Origin: an archaeon | Lineage (GTDB): Archaea; Thermoproteota; Thermoprotei; Thermofilales; JAPDKD01 | DNA: 33,020 nucleotides | Direction: 5' to 3' | Assembly (NCBI GenBank): GCA_029258735.1 | Contig: JAPDKD010000036.1 | Location: forward strand, 1 to 33,020 | Part shown: in pieces, positions 21,057 to 29,373 of the stretch | Numbering within the stretch: position 1 is the first letter of the stretch | Layout of the letters: each line of letters starts with the position of its first letter | Made by a program: the position numbers and the translations under genes | The notes under the pieces: generated by a model | What the model saw: the letters and a program-made list of their open reading frames with translations, nothing else | Database searches by the model: none | What the model was told of the DNA's origin: nothing

Positions 21057-23366
21057 TTACTCGGTTAAGGTGGAGGCAATAACTGCCTGCCCGAGCGCTA
21101 TGCCTCCATCGCCTGGAGGTACGCGTCTTTGAAGCTGCAGCCGGATACCATCCTCTTCCAGCCTCCTCCTCATGCCTCTGATTATTATGTCGTTGACGGA
21201 TGCGCCCCCGGAAACGTACACGACGCCATGTCTCCGCGCAGCCGGAGAGCGCGCAGCAATGCTGGCTAAGGCTTCGCCGAGCCTAAACAGTAGGGTATAG
21301 GCGAGCCCGGCCATGTCTCCATCTAGCTTCTCTAACATGTATTCAAAGGCCTCGGTAGTGTTCACTACGTAGACTCCATCCCGTTCTCCTACGGGTAAAT
21401 GTAAATCATCGTAAAGACGCCCACGCCTAGCATATGCTTCAAGCCTTATGGCCGGCTCTCCCTCGTAGGTTCTCGCGTAGCAGACGTTCAGCAAAGCGGA
21501 CGCTGCGTCGAGGACTCTTCCGGTGCTAGAAGTTAGAACGCTTTTTCTGGCTATGCGGTAGCTTACCCTTGCCTCTCGCTCTCCATGCTTCAGCTTATCT
21601 ATTAGATTCCTCTTCTTCAACAGATTTACTACCTCGTCTTCGCTGAGAAATCTCGATAAAACGCCTATCAGCATGCGGACAGGGTTTCTCGCGGCAGCAT
21701 CTCCACCAGGCATGGGCTGATAGGCTAAGTGACCGATCCGCCTAAACGATCTGTAGCAAGCCTCTAGAACTTCGCCTCCCCATATCGCTCCGTCGACGCC
21801 GTAGCCTGCTCCATCTATCGTAATTACAGCTCGCGTTTCTCCGGGTTCTACGCCTCGGTCGGCGAGAACAGACGCAGCGTGGGCATGGTGGTGCTGAACA
21901 TCCATAACTTCTGCCCCGTACTTTCTACTCCACATTACGCCTGCTAGCCGAGAGGTGTATCTGGGATGCTTATCAACAACTAACAGGGCGTTAGAGGGGT
22001 TGATCCTGTATACTTTTACGAAGAACTCCAGATACCTTTCCAAGTCCGTCAAAATGTCGTAGTCGTCTAGGTCTCCAATGTACTGAGTGAGGACTACCTT
22101 ATCCTCGAACGCTACGGCGCCGGCGGACTGGAAATCCGCTCCGAAGGCTATCACAGGCTTCTTAAAAACTAGGGGCACACGTATCCACATGGGAGCGTAT
22201 CCCCTGCTCCGCCTAAGAAATACAGGGGACCCCTCGGTGAGGCGGACGACGCTGTCATCTACCCTATTAACTATTCGCCTGTCGTGTAGGAGGAAGAAGT
22301 CTACGAAGCTGCTTAGCTCTCTGAATGCGCATTCTTCATCAATGCACATGGGCTTGCCTCTCTTATTGCCGCTAGTCATTATCAGGAACTTGTCCTTGGT
22401 AGACTTTAGGAGAAGGTAGTGGAGAGCGGTGTAAGGAAGCATAACCCCTATTACGTCGAGGCCTGGGGCTACGAGGCTGGCTAGATGTTTTTTTCTAGCC
22501 TTCAGCAAGACTATAGGCTTCTCGGGAGATGTGAGAAGCCTTCTAGATACGTCGTCTAGATATGCTATTTTCTCGACGATACGAATATCTAAGGCCATCA
22601 GCGCGAACGGCTTAGAGGGCCTATTCTTCCTCTCCCTAAGCTTGGCTACGACCTCTTCGTTAGTGGCTAGGGCAGCTATGTGGAATCCACCGAGCCCCTT
22701 CACTCCCACAATGTATCCTTCATCTATTAACTGGCCGGCCGTCGCGATAGGGTTCTTTGTTTGAATCTTCAAGCCTTTATTGTCGGTAAGCCAAACCTTA
22801 GGTCCACAGTTCGGACAGCTTATTCCTTGCGCGTGGAATCTCCTGAGATTCTCGGGGTCGGAATATTCTTGCTTGCAGTCCTCACACAGCGGAAAATCTC
22901 TCATAGATGTGTTAGCCCTATCGTATGGGACACCGTACATCATTGAGAACCTGGGCCCGCACCATGCACAGCTATTAAATGGATAACCGTGCCAACGACT
23001 CCCCGGCTCGAGGACTTCACGAAGGCAGTCTTCGCATATACCGATGTCTGGGGGAATCATTGACCGCCTTCCCATGCCTGTGAGGCTAGGTAGTATCTTG
23101 AACTCGCTCAAGTGGTCGATACACGTCTCTTCTCCAGAGATCTCCTCTATGCGTGCGGGTGGAGGCATTTCCGAAGCCAGGAGATGTAGAAACTTGTGAA
23201 CATTTTCCACGTTTCCTTGGATGAGGACCTCGACTTCGCTTCCTCCGAGGTTTCTAACGTAGCCTTTTACGCCGGCCCTGGAAGCCGCTCGGTATATGAA
23301 GGGTCTAAACCCTACTCCCTGTACTATCCCTATAACCAAGAGCTTTAAAGAATACTCGCAAATCAT
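21057..23366 (-). CDS. hypF: Carbamoyltransferase HypF, [NiFe] hydrogenase maturation
   Basis: A 769-residue protein that uses carbamoyl phosphate and ATP to load a carbamoyl group onto HypE, the first step of CN ligand synthesis. Domains in order: acylphosphatase (1-90, with GIVQGVGFRPFIYR), two zinc fingers (CEDC/CAWCGP and CEDC/CPNCGP, about 111-190), a YrdC-like nucleotide-binding domain (about 205-390), and a Kae1-like C-terminal domain with QHHHAHAAS. Length is normal. It is downstream of hypD on the same strand, with a 15-nt gap, and probably cotranscribed. It supports the hydrogenase operon 1 kb away. Confidence 0.96.
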   Translation of the reverse strand: MICEYSLKLLVIGIVQGVGFRPFIYRAASRAGVKGYVRNLGGSEVEVLIQGNVENVHKFLHLLASEMPPPARIEEISGEETCIDHLSEFKILPSLTGMGRRSMIPPDIGICEDCLREVLEPGSRWHGYPFNSCAWCGPRFSMMYGVPYDRANTSMRDFPLCEDCKQEYSDPENLRRFHAQGISCPNCGPKVWLTDNKGLKIQTKNPIATAGQLIDEGYIVGVKGLGGFHIAALATNEEVVAKLRERKNRPSKPFALMALDIRIVEKIAYLDDVSRRLLTSPEKPIVLLKARKKHLASLVAPGLDVIGVMLPYTALHYLLLKSTKDKFLIMTSGNKRGKPMCIDEECAFRELSSFVDFFLLHDRRIVNRVDDSVVRLTEGSPVFLRRSRGYAPMWIRVPLVFKKPVIAFGADFQSAGAVAFEDKVVLTQYIGDLDDYDILTDLERYLEFFVKVYRINPSNALLVVDKHPRYTSRLAGVMWSRKYGAEVMDVQHHHAHAASVLADRGVEPGETRAVITIDGAGYGVDGAIWGGEVLEACYRSFRRIGHLAYQPMPGGDAAARNPVRMLIGVLSRFLSEDEVVNLLKKRNLIDKLKHGEREARVSYRIARKSVLTSSTGRVLDAASALLNVCYARTYEGEPAIRLEAYARRGRLYDDLHLPVGERDGVYVVNTTEAFEYMLEKLDGDMAGLAYTLLFRLGEALASIAARSPAARRHGVVYVSGGASVNDIIIRGMRRRLEEDGIRLQLQRRVPPGDGGIALGQAVIASTLTE

Positions 23367-23381
23367 TTAATCCGTCAGCCT

Positions 23382-24578
23382 CTAAATATCGATTCCCAAC
23401 TCCTCGGCAATCTTTCTAGCTATGCCTGCGCCTCCATACCTAGCCCATACCGAGCAGGTTCCCTCAAGACTGACCATGCATGGTCCATAGGGGTTGGAGG
23501 GCGTGCAGCCCTTCAAGTACATAGGGCAGTCAGTCGGCTTAGCCTTACCCAGCGTTACCTCCGCGCACCTGCAGCCCGCCGGGATATCGTAACTCCATTT
23601 ATCGGGGTCAATGTCTTCGATGCCGTATGCGTTCAAAGCGTCCAGTGCAGCATATTTTTCCCTGAATTTTAAGCCGCTCTCGGGTACGAAGCCTATGCCG
23701 CGCCAAGCCGAATCCACCACTTCACAACACTCAGCTATGATCTTTTGTGCACCAGTGTTCCCCTCCCACGTAACAGCCCTCCTGTACTCGTTTACGAGCT
23801 TCGCCTCTCCAGCTAGGTTTTGTCTCAAAATCTCCAGTATTGCTAACATAACGTCAATTGGCTCGAAGCCAGCGACTACCACTGGTATCCCATAATCTTC
23901 GGCCACAAAGCTCCAAGCTTTAGCGCCAGTTATAGTGGATACGTGGCCTGGAGCCAAGACGCCATTGAGCCTTACTTCAGGAACGTTATCGAAAATGTAG
24001 CGCATAATCGGCGGTGTCAGCCTATTCACATTTATTATCTTAAGGTTAGGAGGCACTCTGCCCTGCACAGCTGGGGCAGCTGTGGCTGTCATTGTTGTTT
24101 CGAAGCCCACTGACAGAAACACCGAATCTCTGCCGTAGCTCCTAGCGCTTCGTATAGAATCTAAAAAGCTGTACACGACTTCCACGTTTCCGCCTTGAGC
24201 CCTGGCCTCCGCGAGGCTTCGCGGCAATTTGCCTTGCCTATAAAGCGAGCCTGGAAGCTTATAGACGTCTCCATACGAGTAAACTTTCACGCCGTCCATG
24301 GCTAAGCGTATAGCCACATCAACGTAGTATGCTGGCGTTATACAAACAGGGCAGCCCGGCCCCGCCAGTAGTTCAACGTTAGGCGGCATTATGCTGCGGA
24401 GCCCGTAATTTGTTATTGTCCACTCATGCGTTCCGCAAAAATTCATGATCTTAATAACATAGTCTTCTCCCTTTTTCTCTCTTATTTTGTCGCTAATCTT
24501 GTCTATGGCCTTCTTTATTTCATGGGCTAGCGAAGCGTCCCTAAAGAATGCCGTAACGCGTTTAACGCCGCTGTCCAT
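23382..24578 (-). CDS. hypD: HypD, Fe(CN)2CO assembly protein for [NiFe] hydrogenase
   Basis: A 398-residue iron-sulfur protein that, with HypC, builds the Fe(CN)2CO unit. Conserved Cys motifs are NFCGTHEW, GPGCPVCITP, PAGCRCAEV and the [4Fe-4S]-region CPMYLKGC. The ATG at 24578 is preferred: a TATA-like stretch (24608-24618) on this strand would place transcription start near 24587, which excludes the in-frame GTG at 24602. An imperfect palindrome (24585-24606) lies directly before it. It heads a hypD-hypF operon, divergent from hypE-hypC with a shared 168-bp control region. Confidence 0.93.
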   Translation of the reverse strand: MDSGVKRVTAFFRDASLAHEIKKAIDKISDKIREKKGEDYVIKIMNFCGTHEWTITNYGLRSIMPPNVELLAGPGCPVCITPAYYVDVAIRLAMDGVKVYSYGDVYKLPGSLYRQGKLPRSLAEARAQGGNVEVVYSFLDSIRSARSYGRDSVFLSVGFETTMTATAAPAVQGRVPPNLKIINVNRLTPPIMRYIFDNVPEVRLNGVLAPGHVSTITGAKAWSFVAEDYGIPVVVAGFEPIDVMLAILEILRQNLAGEAKLVNEYRRAVTWEGNTGAQKIIAECCEVVDSAWRGIGFVPESGLKFREKYAALDALNAYGIEDIDPDKWSYDIPAGCRCAEVTLGKAKPTDCPMYLKGCTPSNPYGPCMVSLEGTCSVWARYGGAGIARKIAEELGIDI

Positions 24579-24584
24579 GAATAT

Positions 24585-24606
24585 CCGGGTGGTGATATCC
24601 ACCTGG
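24585..24606. promoter_or_regulatory. Imperfect palindrome at the hypD start
   Basis: CCGGGTGG-TGATAT-CCACCTGG forms a 22-bp inverted repeat with one mismatch in the arms. It lies over the inferred hypD transcription start and 7 nt before its ATG. A DNA-binding regulator could sit here, but a role in mRNA folding is equally possible. No second copy was noticed near the hydrogenase operon. Confidence 0.4.
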
Positions 24607-24703
24607 TATTCTAAAAAGTTTCTCGTCTTCGCTCATCTGCCATAAGTTTTGATTCAACTAGGCTACGCCAAATGTTGCAGCGGAGAGTATGCGGCTAAAA
24701 CTA

Positions 24704-24712
24704 ATTATATAT
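24704..24712 (+). promoter_or_regulatory. TATA box of hypE-hypC
   Basis: attatatat lies 35-43 nt before the hypE ATG at 24747, which places transcription start around 24735. The leader includes aaagggg, a weak ribosome-binding site about 8 nt before the start. Confidence 0.55.
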
Positions 24713-24746
24713 CCCGTTGGCATGAAAAACAAAGGGGCTTAGTTTA

Positions 24747-25783
24747 ATGAAGGGAAGAATATTGTTGACGCACGGTGCTGGCGGCAAGGAAACAGGGGAG
24801 CTGCTTAACGCCTTGATAGTGTCTAGAATATGGGAGAATCTTAAGCGAGTCGAGGGAGGCTATGGTATAGATGTACTAGACGATGGCGCCACCATACCAC
24901 TGGGCGACGGAAGGCACATGGTGCTATCTATTGATTCTTTCACGGTCAATCCTATCTTCTTCCCAGGCGGAGACATAGGAAAGCTAGCCGCAACAGGCTC
25001 CGTAAATGACGTAGCCGTAATGGGGGCTAAGCCTATAGCGCTCATGGACTCGATAGTCGTAGAGGAAGGCTTCTCCATGGAAGACTTGGAAAAAATAGTC
25101 AAGTCTATGATAGCGGTGCTGAGGAAGAAGGCATAGCCATCATAGGCGGAGACTTCAAGGTAATGCCCAAAGGTCAAATAGACAAAATAGTGATATCCAC
25201 CGTCGCCGTAGGCATAGCTTCTAAACCTATCATAGATAAGCATCTCAAGCCCGGAGACAAAATAATAATCTCAGGAACAGTGGGCGAACACGGAGCAACA
25301 ATAATGGCCCTGCAGCAAGGGCTGGGCATCGAAGCAGGGGAACTGAGAAGCGACTGTCAACCTCTCACTAAGCTTATGCTCCCGCTAGTTGAGAAATATT
25401 CCGACAATATACATGCAGCCCAAGACCCTACGAGAGGAGGAGTAGCCCAAGTTCTAAACGAATGGGCGCAGAAGACGGGGAACATAATCGTGATAGAAGA
25501 AGAAAAAATACCCATACGAGAACCTGTGAGAGCCTACTCTGAGATGCTCGGCGTCGACCCACTCTCCCTGGCATGCGAGGGCCGCGTCCTGCTAGGAGTA
25601 GAACGCGAAGCTGCGGAAAAAGTCTTAAAGTATATTCGAAACCTAGGCTACGTCGATGCAGAGATTATAGGCGAAGTACACGAGCCGAAAAAGCACAAAG
25701 GACTAGTACTAGAGAAAACAATAGCCGGCGGAATAAAAGTTTTAGAACCTCCAAGCGGTGAAATAGTGCCTCGAATATGCTAG
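24747..25783 (+). CDS. hypE: HypE, hydrogenase maturation, interrupted by a -1 frameshift
   Basis: HypE dehydrates the carbamoyl group on its C-terminal Cys to make the cyanide ligand. The N-terminal part (24747-25136) begins MKGRILLTHGAGGKETGELL with ATP-site DDGATIPLGDG, but runs into a stop after MIAVLRKKA. The rest (to 25783) continues in the -1 frame: reading GAG from 25121 gives EEEGIAIIGGDFKV and then an intact HypE end with the essential C-terminal PRIC. One base is missing around 25119-25121 relative to a full gene of about 345 residues. No extra sequence exists to suggest an intron. Sequencing error, true mutation or -1 frameshifting are all possible. Followed by hypC with a 10-nt gap. 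Confidence 0.9.
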
Positions 25784-25793
25784 GCGAATACTC

Positions 25794-26015
25794 ATGTGTC
25801 TAGGCATCCCGGCACGGGTAGTAAAAACTAAAGGAGTAACAGCAATAGTCGACATGGGAGGTGTACTCAAAGAAGTAGATGCCAGCTTCACTCCCGTCAA
25901 GCCAGGCGAATACGTAATAGTACACGCCGGAATAATCATAAGCAAGCTTGACCCTAAAACCGCGGAAGAAACGCTAGAACTATGGAAAGAAATACTGCAA
26001 AACCTGCAATCATAA
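25794..26015 (+). CDS. hypC: HypC/HupF-type hydrogenase maturation chaperone
   Basis: A 73-residue protein starting MCLGIPARVV. The second-position Cys is the key residue that binds the iron centre and the large-subunit precursor, and the GEYVIVHAGIIISKLD segment is the family core. It works with HypD to deliver the Fe(CN)2CO unit to the large subunit encoded upstream. It follows hypE by 10 nt, in the same operon. Length is normal. Confidence 0.95.
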   Translation: MCLGIPARVVKTKGVTAIVDMGGVLKEVDASFTPVKPGEYVIVHAGIIISKLDPKTAEETLELWKEILQNLQS

Positions 26016-26073
26016 GTTTCTACGAAAAGCTTAAGAACCCTAAACAATAACGCACATTCGAAGGTGCAACGCC

Positions 26074-26418
26074 GTGCTATACAGTACACTCATAGAACCT
26101 CGCTATGAGCTTCTAATAGGGCCTATTGGTACAACAGAAATCCTAATCATAATACTCATAGCAATAATACTCTTCGGCCCGCAAAAAATACCCGAACTCG
26201 CGAAAAGCCTAGGCGAAGCAGTCAGAATTTTCAGAGAAGAATCGAGAAAGCTTACCGAGCCTCCTAAAAGTGAATCTTCGCCGCCTCAAAAAGGTAAGGT
26301 TACAGAAGAACAGCTTGCAAAGCTGGCCGACGCGCTCGGAGTCGAGAAAGAAGGTAAAACAAGAGAAGAACTCATCGAGGAGATAATAGAAAAGGCAAAA
26401 GAGAAAGGCCTACTTTAA
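26074..26418 (+). CDS. tatA: TatA-type Sec-independent translocase subunit with a SAP-like tail
   Basis: A 114-residue protein. One transmembrane helix (about 19-35, TTEILIIILIAIILF) is followed by the FGPQKIPELAKSLGEAVR amphipathic helix that defines TatA. After a Pro/Ser/Lys linker (about 60-76) comes a helical C-terminal module (about 78-114: VTEEQLAKLADALGV, then GKTREELIEEIIEKAKEKG) with the helix-turn-helix spacing of SAP/HeH domains. TatA oligomers form the pore for folded proteins with twin-arginine signals. tatC follows 11 nt downstream. No protein in this window shows a twin-arginine signal, so the link to the hydrogenase is probably only positional. Confidence 0.88.
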   Translation: MLYSTLIEPRYELLIGPIGTTEILIIILIAIILFGPQKIPELAKSLGEAVRIFREESRKLTEPPKSESSPPQKGKVTEEQLAKLADALGVEKEGKTREELIEEIIEKAKEKGLL

Positions 26419-26429
26419 CCGGTGCATAA

Positions 26430-27287
26430 ATGGTCGATGAAGAACGTCCCCTAATCGAACACGTTATAGAGCTCGTAGAAAGGCTGAGAATATCGCTCTA
26501 TGCGTTAGTATGTTCAATGGTTCTAGTATATATTCTGCCGTCAGGCGTTTTACGCATCCTTAAAATAGAATCCCCGGCTGCGCAGCCTCTCGTATTTTAT
26601 CTGATGAACTTGATTAGAAACTACATGCTGGACTTTTCGAAGCCCTACCTGACAAGCCTTTCGCGCATTCTAGGCGTAAAAGACAAGCTAAACGTAAAGC
26701 TCATCGCGAGCGGAATGTTTGACTCCTTTATAGCTAGCTTCCATGTTTCTCTCATAGTCGCGCTCTTCACAGCTGTCCCCATCGTAATATATGAAATGTA
26801 TAGGTACGTAGAGCCTGCCCTATACCCCCACGAAAAACGCGTAATAAAGAAATACTTAGTAGCGAGCTACGTGCTCTTCGGAGCCGGGGCGCTTTACGCC
26901 TACGTTTTCCTTCTCCCCCTAACTTTCTACATTATGACTTGGCTAGCCGTCATCAGCGGCGCCGAGCCCGTTTTCACGATATCTAGTTTTTTTGAAACAG
27001 TGCTCGTAGGAATCATTTTAACGGGAATTTTCTTCATGTTCCCGCTATTCTTCATTGGCTTAGTCAGCATTGGGCTGGTTAACGCCGACGTTCTGCGTAA
27101 AAAGTGGAGATACGTTGTGCTGGCTATGGGCATAATAACCGCCATTACAACCCCCGATCCAACACCAATCACGATGACCCTGTTGCTTTTCCCCTTTATA
27201 GTCCTGTATTTCATGACAATTGCAATAGCAGAGAAGGTTCAAGCAAGCAGGAGCACAATAGAGAACGCGAGGCAAGGCAATCTTTAA
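26430..27287 (+). CDS. tatC: TatC, twin-arginine translocase receptor subunit
   Basis: A 285-residue polytopic membrane protein. The N-terminus has the cytoplasmic EERPLIEHVIELVERLR signature and the first cytoplasmic loop YEMYRYVEPALYPHEKR, both used in signal-peptide recognition. Six hydrophobic segments can be counted. The region between the first two membrane segments (about 47-95, with basic and polar residues) is longer than in bacterial TatC. It is cotranscribed with tatA. The YkgJ gene is convergent, with 3 nt between stop codons. Confidence 0.93.
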   Translation: MVDEERPLIEHVIELVERLRISLYALVCSMVLVYILPSGVLRILKIESPAAQPLVFYLMNLIRNYMLDFSKPYLTSLSRILGVKDKLNVKLIASGMFDSFIASFHVSLIVALFTAVPIVIYEMYRYVEPALYPHEKRVIKKYLVASYVLFGAGALYAYVFLLPLTFYIMTWLAVISGAEPVFTISSFFETVLVGIILTGIFFMFPLFFIGLVSIGLVNADVLRKKWRYVVLAMGIITAITTPDPTPITMTLLLFPFIVLYFMTIAIAEKVQASRSTIENARQGNL

Positions 27288-27290
27288 CCG

Positions 27291-27701
27291 CTAACGAATT
27301 CTAAGTTCGTTTAATATAATTTTCAAATATTTTCGCGCGCGAATCAACTCCTCCTTTAAAGTCTCTCCCGCCAAGGGGCATTCATCATCTACAACTAATC
27401 TACGAAGTGAAACATCGTAGACTATTGGGTACATGGAGCATCCTAAAGGCCGAAAATCGTAGATTCGGCATTTCCCGTTCTCGGAATCATAAAAGAAGCA
27501 GCGTCCATCTACGTTTTTAAGCCTATAGTACCTCCCGTCAAAAACCGCGAAGTCGGCAAATCTGAAGCCGAGCCTTCGCAGCTTTGAAATGTCGCTGCTG
27601 AGGAGAATCATTTCAGTATTTTGACAGCACTTTCCGCAGCTAAGGCAGAATTGCCTAGCTTTCCAAATAGTAGGCGTACGCTTGGCAACTCCTTTTTTCA
27701 T
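27291..27701 (-). CDS. YkgJ-family cysteine-cluster protein
   Basis: A 136-residue protein with the motif CLSCGKCC and later Cys (GRCFFYDSENGKCRIYDFRPLGC), which define the YkgJ family (zinc or iron-sulfur binding, function unknown). The ATG at 27701 is chosen because the longer in-frame start (TTG at 27779) would overlap the upstream PadR gene. No good ribosome-binding site is seen, so the start is uncertain. It follows the PadR-like regulator by 32 nt and is probably cotranscribed with it. Confidence 0.8.
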   Translation of the reverse strand: MKKGVAKRTPTIWKARQFCLSCGKCCQNTEMILLSSDISKLRRLGFRFADFAVFDGRYYRLKNVDGRCFFYDSENGKCRIYDFRPLGCSMYPIVYDVSLRRLVVDDECPLAGETLKEELIRARKYLKIILNELRIR

Positions 27702-27733
27702 AGGGAAAAGTATCGAATAGACTAAAGCTAAGC

Positions 27734-28126
27734 TTAACTTCGACCGAACCTTTTTTTGCTTAAGTATTCGTCTGGACAAGCTTGAGGGCCGACGGCCTTA
27801 ACAGCGGCGCGAATAATGTTCAGCGACTTCATTAACAGTTCTTCAACGAAGCGACGCCCCTCTTCTGTCAGCTTATATACGCGTTTATCCCTTGTTCCCA
27901 CTTCAGTTATTTCGAGAAGGCCTTCATCGCGGAGCTTGTGAAGGAAGGGGTATACTTGGGATGAACCTATCTTCGTCTCTAGAACTTTTTCCAAGTTCTT
28001 GAGTAAATCATAGCCGTGCCGGGGACCTTCGTATAAGAGAACCAAGATGTAAAGCTTAATGAGCGTATTTACCTTTATGCCCATATACCTGTGGGCGGAA
28101 ACGGGTCCAGTTTTACTCTCCAACAT
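27734..28126 (-). CDS. PadR-like winged-helix transcription regulator
   Basis: A 130-residue protein with the PadR hallmark: LYILVLLYEGPRHGYDLLKNLEK, IGSSQVYPFLHKLRDEGLLEI, then a wing KRVYKLTEEGRRFVEELL. PadR proteins are dimeric repressors of stress or efflux genes. The ATG at 28126 has AGGTGGT close upstream, which supports it over an internal ATG at 28084. It is divergent from the alcohol dehydrogenase; the 193-bp spacer contains inverted repeats. Regulation of the dehydrogenase by this protein is inferred from position. Confidence 0.85.
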   Translation of the reverse strand: MLESKTGPVSAHRYMGIKVNTLIKLYILVLLYEGPRHGYDLLKNLEKVLETKIGSSQVYPFLHKLRDEGLLEITEVGTRDKRVYKLTEEGRRFVEELLMKSLNIIRAAVKAVGPQACPDEYLSKKRFGRS

Positions 28127-28236
28127 AGACCACCTAATTCCCTTGGGGAGACTGTTCCCAACAATAATTTAATAACTTTGAAAAGTATTAATGATTACTA
28201 TATTTATATTTCTAAATTTTTACTAAATATTCTAAG

Positions 28237-28275
28237 GCTCAAAAGCTTAGCTGAAGCTTCTTCAAAATTTTGAGC
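28237..28275. promoter_or_regulatory. Inverted repeats (operator candidate) upstream of the dehydrogenase
   Basis: GCTCAAAA (28237-28244) and TTTTGAGC (28268-28275) form a perfect inverted repeat around 23 nt, which encloses the perfect 8-bp palindrome GAAGCTTC (28253-28260). It ends 6 nt before the TATA box of the dehydrogenase, so a bound protein would block or recruit transcription factors. The PadR-like protein encoded to the left is a natural candidate. Confidence 0.55.
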
Positions 28276-28281
28276 AAATTG

Positions 28282-28291
28282 CTATATAAAT
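28282..28291 (+). promoter_or_regulatory. TATA box of the dehydrogenase gene
   Basis: ctatataaat lies 29-38 nt before the ATG at 28320. Transcription would begin about 8 nt before the start codon and no ribosome-binding site is present, so the mRNA is nearly leaderless. Confidence 0.65.
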
Positions 28292-28319
28292 CGGTAAATA
28301 GTTATTTATTGATCGAAAT

Positions 28320-29360
28320 ATGAAGAAAATGAAGGCGGCTTATATCTATGGGCCTTATGATTTAAGGCTTAAAGAAGCTGAAATCCCCGAGCCCACAGCC
28401 GACGAAGTTCTTCTCAGAGTAAAAGCTGTAGGCGTATGCGGATCCGACATACACTTCTACCTTACCGGTCGAAGCGGCGCATTTACAATAACTCAGCCAT
28501 TCGTAATGGGGCACGAGTTCGCGGGGGAAATAGTTGAAGTAGGAGAAGACGTAAAGGACTTTAAAAAGGGGGACAGAGTCACGGTTGAGCCCGGCGTACC
28601 CTGTGGATCATGCTTCTACTGCCGCATTGGCAGGTATAACCTATGTGAAAACCTCAAGTTTTACGGCGCGCCCCCCTACGATGGAGGCTACAGAGAATAC
28701 GCAGCAGTAAATCATCGAGTTATCTTCAAGCTTCCGCCTAGCCTATCCTTCGAAGAAGGAGCATTAATGGAACCTCTCGCCGTAGCGGTTCAAGCAGTCA
28801 AGAGGAGCGGGCTATCGGCAGGCGATTCCGTGGCCGTTTTCGGCTCAGGCCCCATAGGCCTTCTAATCCTTCAGGCTGCGCGCGAGGCAGGCGCAACCCT
28901 GACTATTGCTACGGATATTCTGGACTATAGGCTCAAGTTGGCTGAGAGTCTAGGCGCTGACCACGTGGTCAACGTTAGCAGCGAGGACGCTGTAAAATCA
29001 ATAAGAGAAATGACTGGGGGAAGAGGCGTTGACGTGGTTTTTGAAGCCTCAGGAGCTCAAGCAGCTTTCAAAGCTGCTTTTGAAGCTGTTAGAAGCGGGG
29101 GTGTGATAGTTCAAGTCGGAATATTCGAGCACGAAGAGATAAGCTTTAAACCTGTTTTCTTAACAGCCAAGGAGCTCGACATAAAGGGTGTTTTCAGGTA
29201 TGCTAATGTTTTTCCAGCTGCTATAAGCTTAGCCTCCCAGGGCAGGGTTAAACTGAAGCCCTTGATAACCCACATCTTCCCTCTAGAACAAATTAAAGAA
29301 GCCTTTCAAATGATAGTCGAGAAAAGAGGAAATCCCGTTAAAGTTATAATAAAACCGTAA
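28320..29360 (+). CDS. Zinc-dependent medium-chain dehydrogenase (polyol/threonine type)
   Basis: A 346-residue NAD(P)-dependent dehydrogenase. Catalytic zinc ligands lie in VGVCGSD and MGHEFAGE; four structural-zinc Cys are in PCGSCFYCRIGRYNLC; the Rossmann nucleotide site is VFGSGPIGLL. The sequence resembles sorbitol/xylitol and L-threonine dehydrogenases; the substrate cannot be fixed from motifs. The first ATG is used; an internal ATG three codons later is equally possible. The serine-kinase-like gene begins 14 nt downstream, so the two may be cotranscribed. Confidence 0.88.
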   Translation: MKKMKAAYIYGPYDLRLKEAEIPEPTADEVLLRVKAVGVCGSDIHFYLTGRSGAFTITQPFVMGHEFAGEIVEVGEDVKDFKKGDRVTVEPGVPCGSCFYCRIGRYNLCENLKFYGAPPYDGGYREYAAVNHRVIFKLPPSLSFEEGALMEPLAVAVQAVKRSGLSAGDSVAVFGSGPIGLLILQAAREAGATLTIATDILDYRLKLAESLGADHVVNVSSEDAVKSIREMTGGRGVDVVFEASGAQAAFKAAFEAVRSGGVIVQVGIFEHEEISFKPVFLTAKELDIKGVFRYANVFPAAISLASQGRVKLKPLITHIFPLEQIKEAFQMIVEKRGNPVKVIIKP

Positions 29361-29373
29361 AGGTCGAAGCGGG

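Noticed and set aside
24747-25783. BHB intron in hypE
   Set aside because: The frame break requires an added base, not removal; the protein aligns with no extra sequence at the junction.
26074-27287. Tat genes as exporters of the hydrogenase
   Set aside because: Neither the large subunit nor chimera B has a twin-arginine signal, and the diaphorase partners indicate a cytoplasmic enzyme.
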